From Paragordius varius (taxonomy: Eukaryota > Nematomorpha): a stretch of 64,000 nucleotides of DNA. The notes beneath the pieces are model-generated. The model saw nothing but the letters and a program-made list of their open reading frames with translations. It was not told where the DNA came from and did not search any database. Made by a program: the position numbers and the translations under genes. The number at the start of each line of letters is the position of its first letter. Position 1 is the stretch's first letter. The DNA lies in the NCBI GenBank assembly GCA_964247055.1, contig OZ176055.1, positions 1 to 64,000 on the forward strand. The letters run 5' to 3'. This document shows, in pieces, positions 49,361-61,500 of this stretch.

Positions 49361-51139
49361 TTAAGTTAATGGCAATATATCTTGCATAACGCTTAAAGCT
49401 TTGCGATATCTTTGGTTGAAAGCGTAAACATATCTGTGCATGCTGTAATCAGTAGTGTAAGCTGAGCAATCCATGTCATACCCTTTATTACAGGTTCTGT
49501 AATGATGTAACAACCAATAATTGGGATTGCCGTTTTCAGGCACGATAGGCTCATACGTCTGTTTACTCATGTGATGAATGCCCTGTTCAAACATTAATTT
49601 TGGGGCAATGAGGCATTTGGTACGAATGCGACTAGATAGGGCGGTCCGCTTATTCTGCCCAAATATGGTGCCTGGAATGCTGTAAATCCCATTGGCAATA
49701 GAATCGGGTAGGGATGGAACTTGAGACCCCAAAAAGCGTTCAAAGAAAGCACTTTGAATCTTAATTCCGGCACTTTTGTGGGGCCAAGAACCATTACCAA
49801 ATGCTAAAATGGTTTGTTGCCATGTGCGTGTCGCTAAAGGAACAATGTATTCATCGACATCGTTGAAAGCAAGGATGTCGTATTCATACATGTTCCTATA
49901 ATGACAATCTGCTATACTAAGGCTTTGTCCATAATTCCAAATCCCGGAATTTTCTGCGTCTGAAACAAAGGTCGTGATGGACCAGTGTAATAAAGTAACT
50001 CGACCTAACGTCTCATATCGCTGGAGAATGGAAATGTAAGGAAACATTTCTGCGTCAAAAGACATTAGGTAAAAGAATATGTGTTCAGCACCCAATAAAA
50101 AAGACATTTCGACAAATTGAATCAAAGAGTATGGATTTATTGTTCCGTATAAAGGCGGAACGCAGATGGCAGCTTTTAATTCCATGTTGTGTGCCAAATC
50201 GAACGGTAATGGTAAACTCATAATATAATTACTTTGATTGATCACATTATGAAATCCTGTCTTTTCCGACAGCAAAAGCTTTGTATGTTTTTGGTATGGT
50301 TGTTTGTTTAATGCATAAATTTTGTATAAAAGAGATTTCCCTGAAATCCAATCCTTTGGTAATTGTATTGGCAATTCAACAAATGCTCTGTCTACATTAT
50401 TCTTAATTGCAGATGAAAGCTTTATTGTATAAAAACGAGAAGATGGAATAGACAAAGAAAATATTGCATTATTATTAATGTTGAGAGATTCGTTGTTAAT
50501 ATTACGTTTAGAGTTTCTGTTCGTTGAAGTGGAAAAACTTTTGTTTGTAGCAAAATTATATAAAAATGGTTGAAATATTTGTCGAGATACTATTTCAGGC
50601 ACCAGACAAGAGAGATAAAAAGATCCCCATTGTTTATTGTGATTTTCGCATGTTTCGTAAAGTTTTGCCTTGACCGTTAAAGTTTGTTGAGAATCAGAAT
50701 ATAGATAAAAATGACATTGATAGTCGTGAGATTCGGTTTTGATACTTTTAACATTAAAGATAAAGTTGTGAAAAAATGTTCTTTTTAAAATAAATATTCT
50801 AATGTAATGATTTAAAAATATTTGAGATTCGGATGGTACAACATAACGATCATCCCAATAACCGGAATATACATATGTCTTTGGATCTAATCTGATAAAA
50901 TTGTTTTCAAATGTTTTATTTTGCAAATTTTCTTTCGTGTGTAGCTCATCTGTTTTGTTATCCTTTGAGTATGAGAATGTAATAGGAGATGTGATAGAAA
51001 CTTTGGATATGAATGCATAATTATTTATTAAATAACTAATGGGATATTGTCCGACAATGTAAAAAAGTATAGAGCCGATTATCAAATACGATATCACAGA
51101 GAAGAGCAATATTACAGAATAAATATATTTTACAAACAT
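49361..51139 (-). CDS. Glycosyltransferase family 92 (DUF23), 592 aa, intronless
   Basis: Probable type II Golgi enzyme transferring a sugar (galactose in characterised members) to glycan cores. Residues 5-30 form a signal-anchor helix; a variable stem follows. The GT92 domain covers roughly 320-590: ICVPPLYG, FVEMSFLLGAEHIFFY, WNYGQSLSIADCHYR, then FNDVDEYIVPL, whose DVD near residue 426 is the likely metal/nucleotide-sugar site. A HHYR segment and a Cys-rich tail end follow. No introns interrupt it, unlike every other gene here, so retrocopy origin is possible. It converges on the CDK gene with 297 bp between stop codons. Confidence 0.9.
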   Translation of the reverse strand: MFVKYIYSVILLFSVISYLIIGSILFYIVGQYPISYLINNYAFISKVSITSPITFSYSKDNKTDELHTKENLQNKTFENNFIRLDPKTYVYSGYWDDRYVVPSESQIFLNHYIRIFILKRTFFHNFIFNVKSIKTESHDYQCHFYLYSDSQQTLTVKAKLYETCENHNKQWGSFYLSCLVPEIVSRQIFQPFLYNFATNKSFSTSTNRNSKRNINNESLNINNNAIFSLSIPSSRFYTIKLSSAIKNNVDRAFVELPIQLPKDWISGKSLLYKIYALNKQPYQKHTKLLLSEKTGFHNVINQSNYIMSLPLPFDLAHNMELKAAICVPPLYGTINPYSLIQFVEMSFLLGAEHIFFYLMSFDAEMFPYISILQRYETLGRVTLLHWSITTFVSDAENSGIWNYGQSLSIADCHYRNMYEYDILAFNDVDEYIVPLATRTWQQTILAFGNGSWPHKSAGIKIQSAFFERFLGSQVPSLPDSIANGIYSIPGTIFGQNKRTALSSRIRTKCLIAPKLMFEQGIHHMSKQTYEPIVPENGNPNYWLLHHYRTCNKGYDMDCSAYTTDYSMHRYVYAFNQRYRKALSVMQDILPLT

Positions 51140-51360
51140 TCATGGAAACATGTTATAAAAAAATAAACATACAATGAATATTTTTTAATATAATAATATG
51201 AGTACATTTTTACCCATAAATAACCAGTCCCTGTATACATTGAGTAAAATTCAAAAATCTTTTACTTTAAAAAATTTTAAAATATTTTTATTACTGTAAG
51301 TGCAATTATATTTTTGCTCCATATATTTTTTCAATATTCTAACCAAATTAGCTATATTAA

Positions 51361-51933
51361 CACTTCGATTCAAATTGGGGGATCTAAATACCCCAGACTA
51401 AATTTAAATTAGTTTTTTTAAAAAACTACTGAAGGAAACTGTCCCAAATTAAATTTATGCTTCTATCGTAATAAAAATTATATAAATAAGCCAAAATATC
51501 TTAAAATTTTGTTTTGAAAAAGAAGTTCCATGTCAAACTACTTGGACGCCATTTTTATTTTACAAAATTTTGGAAAAATATCGTCTTCTTTTAATTTTAA
51601 GGGTAAAATTAAAGATAAATTTTAATTTAAATTACATCTAATAATGGAATTAGAAAGAGTGGTTTATTTTGTATTATTTTTTGATTTAATATTCACATAT
51701 GTCACGTTGACGAAATTTTTACCTTTCGGTTTCAGCTTATAATAAGTAATATCAAGTCTTTTTGAATAAAATTTTATATAAATTTCGGTTTTTTAATGTT
51801 ATATATGTGCAAAATTTGCCATGGTTTCGATTCCTTTCATACTTTTTAAAGTATTTGATTTTAAACAGGCCGGGGGTATCCAACTGCCCCAATTTAAATC
51901 GAAGGACTAAAATGAGTCTGTTGTATCCAAGTG
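51361..51933 (-). mobile_element. TTAA-type MITE copy upstream of the GT92 gene
   Basis: It reads TTAA-CACTTCGATTC at the left and ATCCAAGTG-TTAA at the right. It lies about 220 bp upstream of the GT92 start codon, within its probable promoter region. Confidence 0.88.
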
Positions 51934-51942
51934 TTAAAAGCG

Positions 51943-52230
51943 ATGGTTTACCCCGTTGCTTTTTACGGGTATGAATCATGGGTGTGTAAATCCACTGAAA
52001 AAGCCCGCACAAATGAGTTGCTGCCAGGAATTTTTGGGCATATACTGGAAAGCCCACATCTTTAATACATATATACCAAACTCCCACCAACCAGAATTTT
52101 TACTTTATGATCTGGTATTCTACAATCAATTAAATATCTAGGCCACATCCTTCGATTCCCTGGATAATTATCCTCTTGGATTGGCCGATGTCGCAAAAGA
52201 GGGTGTTTTAAAAAGCGGTTTTTCGTTATC
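51943..52230 (+). pseudogene. Non-LTR retrotransposon C-terminal relic
   Basis: Frame pieces read MVYPVAFYGYESWVCKSTEK, then after a frameshift CCQEFLGIYWKAHI, then IKYLGHILRFPG after further breaks. The series 'LYG.E.W', 'R.LG..W..H', '...GH..R' is the usual C-terminal segment of LINE reverse transcriptases. It is clearly dead. Confidence 0.65.
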
Positions 52231-52884
52231 ATTTCAGTTCTTACCTTCTTTCCCAAATAATTCGAAAGTCCTAAGGTCGTTTGGAATGGAAAACACTATT
52301 TAAGAAAGCAAAGAGTCCCTACTCAACTAGCTTCCGAACAAGATGGCAATTTAATCACACTAGTATACACCATATTCATTTATTTTAATTGGGGTAACTA
52401 GCAACCCCATGCCTGTTTATATTTAAATATATCAAAAAACATGGAATAAATTAAATGCAAAGTTTGCATTTGTAACATTGATGCGAAAGAAAAAAGGTTC
52501 ACTGAAAAGCATAATATTTTTAATGATAAACTGAAGGTTTAAATACACCTGTGTGCCTTAACTAAATAAACTGATGCATTATACATTTTTTATTGATATT
52601 GTGATTTATATAAAAAAACACATTTTGCAAAAATATTATAAAAAATGGGTCGATTTGAATTGTTTTTTAATACTCATCCTTTTATATATCATTTCTATTT
52701 GATTTACGCCTAAATTAAATTCCAACCGCCTTGTCGGTAAGAGCGCATTTAAACAACTATTATAATCAATGAAGTTATTAAACATCTTCTTAATATATTT
52801 GAAATTGCTAAATAACCTCAAATAAAAATTTGGGTTAAAAAATTTATTTAAGCTTATAATGACAAAAAACTGTTATTATATCAA
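52231..52884. other. AT-rich DNA with a MITE scrap
   Basis: A fragment of the TTAA-type MITE (ATTGGGGTAACTAGCAACCCC, GCCTGTTTATA) lies at about 52388-52450. Nothing else is recognisable. Confidence 0.45.
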
Positions 52885-53425
52885 CAGTTCGCTTCAAATT
52901 GGGGTATTTAAATACCCCAGACAATATATAAGTTATTATTTTTAAAAACGAATGAAGATAACGATCTTAATTTGAATTATGCTTCAATCCCAATCAAAAT
53001 TCTCTAAATAAGCCGAAATATCTAAGTAAAATTTTGTTTTGAAAGTCCATTTAAACTACTTAGACGCTATTTTTATTTTACAAGATTTTTGCAAAATATC
53101 GAGTTTTAATTTTAATCCTAAAATTAAAGCTTTTATTTAAATGAAATCTAATATTGATCCCAGAAAAAGTGGTGTATTTTTATTAATTTTGTTATATACC
53201 CCATGTCATATTGGCTAAAATTTCATTTTGGGTTTTAACTCTGAATATGTAAATTCAAGTATTTTTGAATATTTTTTTATATTTGGGTTTTGTTATAGAA
53301 GTGCAAACTTTTGCCATGGTTTCAATTTATTTCATATTTTTTGAGATATTTTTAAACATGGCTGCGGTTTCTAAAAACACCAATTTGAATCGAAGGGCTG
53401 AAATGATTGTGTTGAATCCATGTGT
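52885..53425 (-). mobile_element. TTAA-type MITE, diverged copy
   Basis: It begins CAGTTCGCTTCAAATTGGGG with the TATTTAAATACCCC half-palindrome and ends GTTGAATCCATGTG. The core retains TTTAAACTACTTAGACGC. Divergence is higher than in other copies and the flanking TTAA is lost. Confidence 0.75.
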
Positions 53426-54480
53426 TATTATTTGAAAATTCAGGTGGACTTATTCCTTTTAGACCACATATTTTTCTTTATTTTTAGTACTAGGAATATA
53501 TACCTAATTTTTCACAGTTGTCTACGTCTAAAATATGGATAAAAGTTTTTTTCCTCCGGCTGCTCTTTCAAAAAAGTTTGCAAGAGTCAATTATTTACTC
53601 GGTACCCAAAGACATCATAACCTTAACACAAATAATGATATATGCATATACGATGATTATCTCACATTTTAAATAATGCTGAGTAAGATTTTAATATAGC
53701 TTCAGCTTGCCAACTATACCAGTTTTTAATAAAATAAAGATAAACAGATGATATACATACCAATGTTTAATTTATTAAATTTTTAAGATGACTTAATTTG
53801 TAAAAGTAAGCTTATCCAAATATGTTTTAAAGGAAGGCAGTTTCTCCAAATGTTTAGCAGTTAAGACCCCATTACTTGAAGTTGTCTATCCTTGAGCGAT
53901 TTAAAATTTGAAAATCCCTTAAAATTTAAGGAATTAAGCCAAATTTAAAAATATGCTTTCTATAGTCTTTCAATTTTTTAAAATAACAGACAAATAAATG
54001 TATATTAAGGTTAGAAAATTAAATAATTTAAGAAGCTTTCAGGTTACAATTTACCAGAAAATTAATATATTTTAATTTAAACAACAGATGTTCGCAATCA
54101 TGTTTTAGGCTGTCCCGATTTTAGACTCTAAGTCAAAATTTAAAAAATATAAATTTTTATCTATTGCATGAGAACAAAGTTTGATAATTAAATTTAACAA
54201 ATAACTTTCAAAACAATATCTGCTTTATAACTACGTCAAAAGGTAAATTACAAAAAATGAAAATGTATCGAAGTGTACGATAATGTATTGGTTATGAAAA
54301 TCATTATTATACAGTAATATAAGATATTATTGGTGGAACTAAGAGAAAGCGTAAGGGAAGATTACGAAGCTGATTAACTTGACATATAGTGATTTTGTTC
54401 ATGTGACATTAAACGACAAGCACACATATTAGTGTGCCAAAAACCAACTCCCCTTTTTTACCATTTCATAATCCTGTCAT
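53426..54480. other. AT-rich DNA sharing a repeat with ~38500-38930
   Basis: A segment around 54060-54130 (CAGATGTTCGCAATCATGTTTT, CTGTCCCGATTTTAGACTCTA) is related to one near 38786-38840 (CAGCTGTTCG, CGTGTTTTGG, CCCAATTTTAGAGTCTAC). The element is not delimited. No gene is seen. Confidence 0.4.
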
Positions 54481-55240
54481 ATTATCACCATGAAAAAGAA
54501 CTTTTGCGGCATGCATTGAAAATAAAATGTTAACTTTTGATTTCGTTTGCAGTTGGAAACCAATGCTCATCGATTTGTGAAATATCGTTTAAAACTAAAA
54601 ATTTTGATTTCGATATGAAAGAGAGTGGTCGTAAACCATATGCGAAGACGATTAAGTATTGAAAATGACCCATCAACGGGAATTGGTGGAAGTGTTTCAT
54701 GTCGCAAAAAATACTCAGTATCAATAAACTCGGAAAACGGGTTCCACAAAATTTAAATGAATGTCACAAAAATTGGAAAGTGACACGTGAAACCCTGCTT
54801 CAACGCAACCCAAATTCATTTTTTCATAAAATTGTGACGAATGGCGAGAAACAGCTCTTTTTTGTAAATCTAAAGCGGAAAAAATCGTGACTGTCCCTTT
54901 GTTCAGGCAGTGAATAAACATCAAATCGTTTTGGTTTGAAACATGCTTTATGGCTGTTCACAAGACCAGTATTGTGTTTTATGATTTGGAGCCGGTCAGA
55001 ATACACAACGTTCTTGTCAGCAATGAAAAATTAGATTTAAACCATACATTGATGAGAAAAAGGCCGGAATGGGCCAGAAAACATAACAAGTCATTTTACT
55101 AAATGGACAATGTTGCATCTGACATAGAAAATGAAAGACACTTTGAAATAGCTTCAATCAATTAAATAATTTTTTGAAGTCATTGGAAATGGCATAACGT
55201 ATCAATTGTCGCAAAAGATAATAACTTTTCAAGCATGGTA
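54480..55240 (+). pseudogene. Mariner-family transposase relic
   Basis: The segments SINKLGKRVPQNLNE, then RETLLQRN...FFHKIVTNGEKQLFF, follow the mariner order 'L...GK.VPH.L', 'L..R....FL..I.TGDEKW'. The catalytic-region GDEKW equivalent reads NGEKQ. Later pieces include VSNEKLDLNHTLMRKRPEWA and HNKSFY.MDN, corresponding to the 'L...RPE...RKG....HDNA' region. Many stops and frame changes show that it is long dead. Confidence 0.7.
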
Positions 55241-55786
55241 TTTTTATATTGATTGAGAGATGAGTCAAATGTGTAGAAGCCGATATACCATATTAAGAAT
55301 AATGTAAATAATTAGTTACCTTGCAAAATGACGTGTTTTTATACAAAACCGGTAAAGACCTATACAAATTAGATATCAAACTAGATTTTAATATAATTTA
55401 TAATTTAATAAAGTTGGAGAACAGGGCATATAAGCCAAAATTTTCCAAATTCTAATTGTGCTTATTCAATTCCAATAAACAAAAGTTATTTTTAACCTGA
55501 TTCAAAATGTAATTGATTATAAAATTTTTAGCCCAAAATAAATGAAATCAATATTATTTAACACATAGTATAACCAGTATTATTTTGTCGGATGGTATTA
55601 ATCGCATACCAAATCAAATGATGCAAATAAAATAGACAATGTGCAAAAACACAATTGTATATAACTCTTTTATAAAAATAGTTTTAAATAACCGAGAAAA
55701 ACATTTTTTTGATTCCCCGCCGGTTTATAAAAATAAATATATGATTTTGCAATATATATAAAATTTATTCCAAGATAAGAAAAAAA

Positions 55787-58442
55787 TCAATTTTCATTTG
55801 ATAACAAGTTGAAGGCATTGACTTCGAAATTAGCACCGTCATAGATTAAAATATTTCCGTTTGGAAGAGAGTTTGATAATATCTATACAATATAAAATTT
55901 TAATAAAATTTATAAATAAGATAGATCTATATTCAAGTAATTACTCGAATTAGTTCTTGACATAAAAAACCCGCTAAAATGGCACACGAAGGACTGAAAC
56001 TGGATAAAGGATAACTAAAAAATAGTAAGCAACATAATATATCAGAATGAAGCATAGTATTACAGTTATTAAAATTATTCAGACAAAACGTATAAACGAA
56101 AAAACATATATTTTTATAAGACAGACTCATTAAACCTAATTTTTTAATTTAACCAATCGTTTTAAATTGCGAAATAAGGATGTAAGTTGGTAACACACTT
56201 AATTGTATATAACACATTGTAATTATTTGGGTTATAGAGAAAAAAATCAAGATTCATTAAAGTGTATAGGTATCTTTATAAAAAAGATTTGTCTAGCGTA
56301 TATTGAATTTTTGCTTGCAAAAAGATGAATTTTATAGTTTAAAATATTTTACCTGCAAAAATCGAGGGTGTCTAATTGTAGATCCAAGCTTTGAGATTGA
56401 CATTCAGCCCGAAATATTTGAGTGAGTCTTTCGAGCGTTTCAGATGAGGCATTCTCATCCACTTTGAAAGATTGTTTCAACAATTCAGATTCTTCTGATT
56501 CCAACTTTAATATGGCTAATGTACAAGGAACCATTTATATTTCGAAATAAAGGTAAAAGTAAAAAAAAGTTTGAGTAATTAAGTTTATATAAAAATAGAA
56601 AAAGTGAAAATTTTTATTGTTTGATAAAAATATCCATATTTTACCCTTAATTTATTAAATATAAAGTATTGTTTGGAGTTGCGTAATAAGGCAAAGAATT
56701 GTAAATTATAAATAATACGCTCATTTTTATGTTTAACAATGTAAATGTATTATAAAAAATTGATGATTTTGAAAATGATGTGTTCTTTTTTTAAAAATAG
56801 TTAATTATATTACAGTAAAAATTGAAATTTTACGGACAAAATGGAAAAACTAAAAAACAAATATTTTTTCAAAAAAGACAAGCCCATACTTTTACAAACC
56901 TTAATTTCCTTATATAAACTATATAAAACTTATAATAATTGAGTGCTTTACCAATTATATTCCCTATTTTTCAACCTATAACGATGATGAGTTACATTTT
57001 ATAAAAAAATTCAAATTAAAAAAAGTATGGCTGTCTTAAAAAATATTTGTCCTTTTATAATTAAAACTTTTACAGTGGTAAGACAGAATTCTTAATGAAA
57101 TATTATTATCTTACATGTTAAAAAATGATATGCTCTTTTAACATTATCGGATTTGCGGAGTTTCATAATTTGTTGAAAACCCAATCGCCCGAAAACGATA
57201 GAATCAAATGTGGGATATTCCAAACTATTATTTGCCTAAGAAAAATAAATTAAATATTTAACAGTAAAAATTAAATATATAAGTTTTTCCTATATAAAAA
57301 GTAAATCTTTTACAGTAAAAGTTGAAATCATATAATGAAATAACGTAAAAATATAAATATATTTTTTTTTCAAAAGATAACCATACTTGTTAAAAGCTTA
57401 GTTTATCCTATTAAAATGTAATTGATTGTGTTACCAATATACATCTCTATTCTGTACTTTGGAGTTTACAATAAGTTTAAAAAATCAATATTTTTAAAGT
57501 AAGGTTGTATTTAAAAAAAAATCCTTATATTATTATTGCGTTTTGTCCGTATAATTTCAATTCTTACAAATGATAAATAAAATTAAATAACCAATTTACA
57601 TCTCTATACCTTTAATCACAACATTAGTTTTTCCAAAAAACATAGTATTAAACTTTTCAGGTTGTGTCTTATAATTTAGATTTAACTGTGTATTTCAAAA
57701 CCGTAATGATAAAAGTTTTAAAAATGGTTTAATTTTTAATTTTAATATATACTTTAAAATCGCCACTGTCGGTATTGATTTCATTCGTCTGATCTTTTTC
57801 TGTCACGTTGTCAGGCTCATGAAAATTTAATCGACCAAAATCGTACAGAATTATTCCATGCAAATAAAAGTTTCGTCCATAAACACAAATTTTTTCGCCT
57901 AAAAATGCTTTATTAAGGAATTGATCAATTATTTTGGCTTGATAAAAATCGATATCATTGAGGATAATTATATCGAAATTCTAAAGAAATTAAAATTTTT
58001 AAATAAAACGTCAAAAATAGTTCGATTCAAATAATTTTCAATAGGTTTTGTATCACAAGTGACTATGACATTAGGATTTAATAATTTTAAGCTTGGTAAC
58101 GAGTATTCTGCTCTCTAAATTTAATATTTTAAAATGTAAGCTAACATGCAGTCCAATATCATTTTCCGTTAAATATAAATTTGTATTGAGATCAATTTCC
58201 GTCACCTAAAAATCAAGTTAATATGTGCTTAACTAATTTATCGTCCAAGATGTGGAGTGTTTTAATACCGTATAAAATTAAATTTTTGGCAGTTTCCCAA
58301 GCCAGTCCAGAAAAACCAATCATTAAAATGGAACATTTTTTGATTCTAAGATGATATATTGCATTATAAACCTTTTTTGTACATCATGTCCCCAAATTCT
58401 AATCTGCCTATCATACAAATTTATTTCTTCGTTATTAAGCAT
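55787..58442 (-). CDS. SAE1: SUMO-activating enzyme subunit 1 (SAE1/Aos1), 336 aa
   Basis: Adenylation half-subunit of the SUMO E1, acting with UBA2 to charge SUMO; nuclear/cytosolic. Nine exons (descending): 58442-58372, 58345-58234, 58205-58146, 58114-58010, 57980-57753, 57235-57115, 56515-56353, 55999-55945, 55882-55787; phases agree (1011 nt). It opens EEINLYDRQIRIWGHDVQKR, the hallmark Aos1 start, then a Rossmann strand and loop (ILMIGFSGLAWETAKNL) and LKLLNPNV. The C-terminal part has SPSCAILAGFLCQELIR and LPNGNILIYDGANFE, matching the conserved Aos1 end. As in the family there is no catalytic cysteine domain. Introns 1-4 are 26, 28, 31 and 29 nt; introns 5-7 are enlarged by MITEs. It shares a 116-bp divergent promoter with the DIP2-like gene. 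Confidence 0.95.
56063..56325. mobile_element. Mariner-type MITE in SAE1 intron 7
   Basis: Left CAGTTATTAAAATTATTCAG with AGACAAAACG, centre GTAACACACTTAATTG, right end degenerate. It fills most of the 353-nt intron. Confidence 0.6.
56813..57075. mobile_element. Mariner-type MITE in SAE1 intron 6
   Basis: TA-CAGTAAAAATTGAAATTTT then ACGGACAAAATGG, with CCCATACTTTT and its inverted partner AAAAAGTATGG. The right end is altered. Confidence 0.75.
57313..57567. mobile_element. Mariner-type MITE in SAE1 intron 5
   Basis: TA-CAGTAAAAGTTGAAATCAT at the left, AACCATACTTG and TTGTGTTACCAATATACATC inside, and GTTTTGTCCGTATAATTTCA at the right. It accounts for half of the 517-nt intron. Confidence 0.8.
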
Positions 58443-58558
58443 GCCTAATTTTTGTGTGACTGAAATTTAAATTCACTTGGGCATAATCACAGATGTGATT
58501 TTCAATGCGGTGATTTTTAAACGCATTTTTTCTATTTTTTAAAAAATCTAAAAATATT
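58443..58558. promoter_or_regulatory. 116-bp divergent promoter, SAE1 / DIP2-like
   Basis: Only 116 bp separate the two start codons of head-to-head genes, so both promoters and both 5' UTRs must lie here or overlap. The segment includes a small inverted element around ATCACAGATGTGAT (58490-58499 region) and GCGGTGA. No TATA box is obvious. Confidence 0.6.
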
Positions 58559-61500
58559 ATGGAAAAAGAGTATGTTTCTTCGATTCCATTCCCAGAGGAA
58601 ATTATAAATCAAATTAGAGATTTGGATATAGAATTGATTGAAGGTTTATTTTTATATAATTTATATTCATTATGTATCTTTTATTTTGTAAAATGGGCGT
58701 ATATGCGCATTATTAAAAACTACAATACACAAAACATGGTTTAAGTATATTGAGGTTTTATGTCACATATATTTTTTGCCCTAAAAAAGGAAATCAATTT
58801 TAAAAAGTACAACCTAAAAAATACTAGATTTTATCTTTTCTTTATCATTATAGTATAATAATAATATATAAAAGTAATGGATTAAATAATAAATATGTAA
58901 TAATATTATTTAGTTAATTTATCAGCGAATTCTTTTTTATAATATATGAAAGTGTCATTAAATTGCATTTGAATATAAATAATTAGGTACTTATTACATA
59001 ATAATTATATATTATTATGCAAAACAATTAATCCCTTTTGTTTAATATTCTATATATGCAAACGAGGAGTTTAGTATCATAAAATTCCGATAAATAATTT
59101 TTTGCGACACCACAGGTGACATTACAGAAAAAGGATATCGAAAAAAGAAACAAAATATTATTGAACGTTTCCTATCGTTATCGGACAACACACAATATAA
59201 TTCCGCCTTCAAAAATCTTGATTGTAAAGATTATTCTGAATACCTTATTGAAGAAAATCCAATTTCAAAACTAAAGCCTAATTCGATAGATTCTGTAAAG
59301 GATTCGAATATAACGGGTATATTTCTTCATTGACAATCTTGTTTTATTAATGAAAGTTTAAGAATTTATAATGCCTTCCTTAAGGGGCCACTTTTCTAAC
59401 CAATTATGACAATTTTTCAATACATTGTTTTAACAAAAAATCCCGTATAATTATGTGTATTATTCTTTAAATATAAAATTATATTTTACCCTATTTTTTA
59501 CAATTATATAAATGTAATTTTACCACAGAAATAATTTTATTAGATTTGAAATATTCACCTAAACAATTATAAATATTTTTATATGCAATTACGATGTCTA
59601 AAAATCGGTGCAAAATATCCGTTAAAAAATGTCGTCTGCCCATTCATTTTTTTTCTTAACTTATCTTTCACAGAAAATCCATCCTCGCCTAAACAAAAAC
59701 GTGAAAATATGGCAATCAATAGTAATTCTAATCAATCCAATAATATTGATTCGAAAGATCAAACTGGATTCATTTACAGTACAGAAGAAGATAATGAGTC
59801 AGATGACTCAATTTCACAAAATGGTAAATGCCAATTGAAATCTCAAAACATTGGTTTCCATTCACAAGAAAATAATCATCTTAAGGGGATTGAAATGAAT
59901 CTAAAAATTCCAAATGATAAGACACATTCTGGTAAAAATTGATTCCTGCTTTCTAGTTCCATGTAGTATATATAAGGTGACCAGACGTCCCGCTTTTGGC
60001 GGGACAGTCCCGCTTTTGGCGGGACAGTCCCGCTTTTTCACACTTTGTCCCGCTTCCTGCTACGTTTTTAAATGTCCCGCTTTTTCACGATTATATAAAA
60101 AAAAATTTTTTTTAATACAAATAAATTTTTTTTGTCCGTTTAAATTTTTTATCATTAAATATCTTTAAAATCTATTCAATTTTAAATTAAAATTTTTTAT
60201 TTTAAAAAAATATTTATTTTTTTCGAATTTATATCATGTGATTATACATTATACTTCCTACTACTACTGTCATTATTATCAAAAAGCCAAGTTAATACCA
60301 CAAATCTTTAGATTAAAAGACAAATTGATACCACAAATCGGTACCTTACACGTTTATTTCACAAAATTAAGGTAATATAATATTATATTAATATTTTAGT
60401 TTTATTACTTGCCAACATTATTAAAAAGCCAAATTAATACCACAAATCGGTAGCTTAAAAGACAAATTGATACCACAAATCGGTACCTTACACGTTTATC
60501 ACAGAAAATTAAGGTAATATAATATTTATTATACTAGTTTATAAATATGAGCACAAAAAGAGGTTGTAAATCAACGATGAATTAATGAAGGATTTTCCTT
60601 TTATTAAAAAAACGAAGAATGAATCATTTGTTAAATGTCTTATATGCGAGGGTGAATTCACCCTAGCACATGGCGGCAAGCATGATATTACAAAGCATAT
60701 GGAAACACAGAAACATAAAAAATGTTTAGATATGGCGGCATCATCTTACAAAATGAGCGATTTTTTTGAAAAACCGCTTTTGGAGAGGAAGAAAAGAATT
60801 TGGCACTAGCTGAGGGCGTGTTATCTTTTCACGCCGTTAATCACAATCATTCCTTTAGATCTATGGACTGTACCTCACAGGTTATTCGCACGTTATTCCA
60901 TAAAAAATTTACATGTGCCCGTACAAAGGCTGAAGCCATTGTGTGCAATGTCCTTTCGCCACATGTATTTTCTGAAATACAAAAAGATTTGCTGAAAATT
61001 AATTCCATATCGCTATACTCTGATGCATCAAATCACCATGAAACAAAATTATTTCCCACTTTGATGAGATATTTTGATTCAGAAACCGGAGTAAAAATTA
61101 AAATTTTAGATTTAATTTCCCTACCCGGTGAAAATTCCGAAATAATATTTACTTCAATAATGCAAAAAAATAATTTAAAATACAAATTTATCGTATATTG
61201 CGCTGACAACACCAATATGAACTTTGGTGGAAAAGCAAGGAGAGGAACAAAAAAATATTTTTCATAAATTAACAGATAATCTTAATCAAAACATTATTGG
61301 CGTTGGGTGTGCAGCGCATATAATACACAACGCTATTCAAACAGCTGCTGATTTGTTACCCCTAGATGTGGAAAATGTAGTTGTTAAAATATATTCCTAT
61401 TTTTATATATACACGGTAGTGTTGAAACGCTTAAAGAATTCTGTGAAAATGCAGAAGTTCAATATCAAAAAATGCTTGGATATTAAACTCGTTGGTTAGC

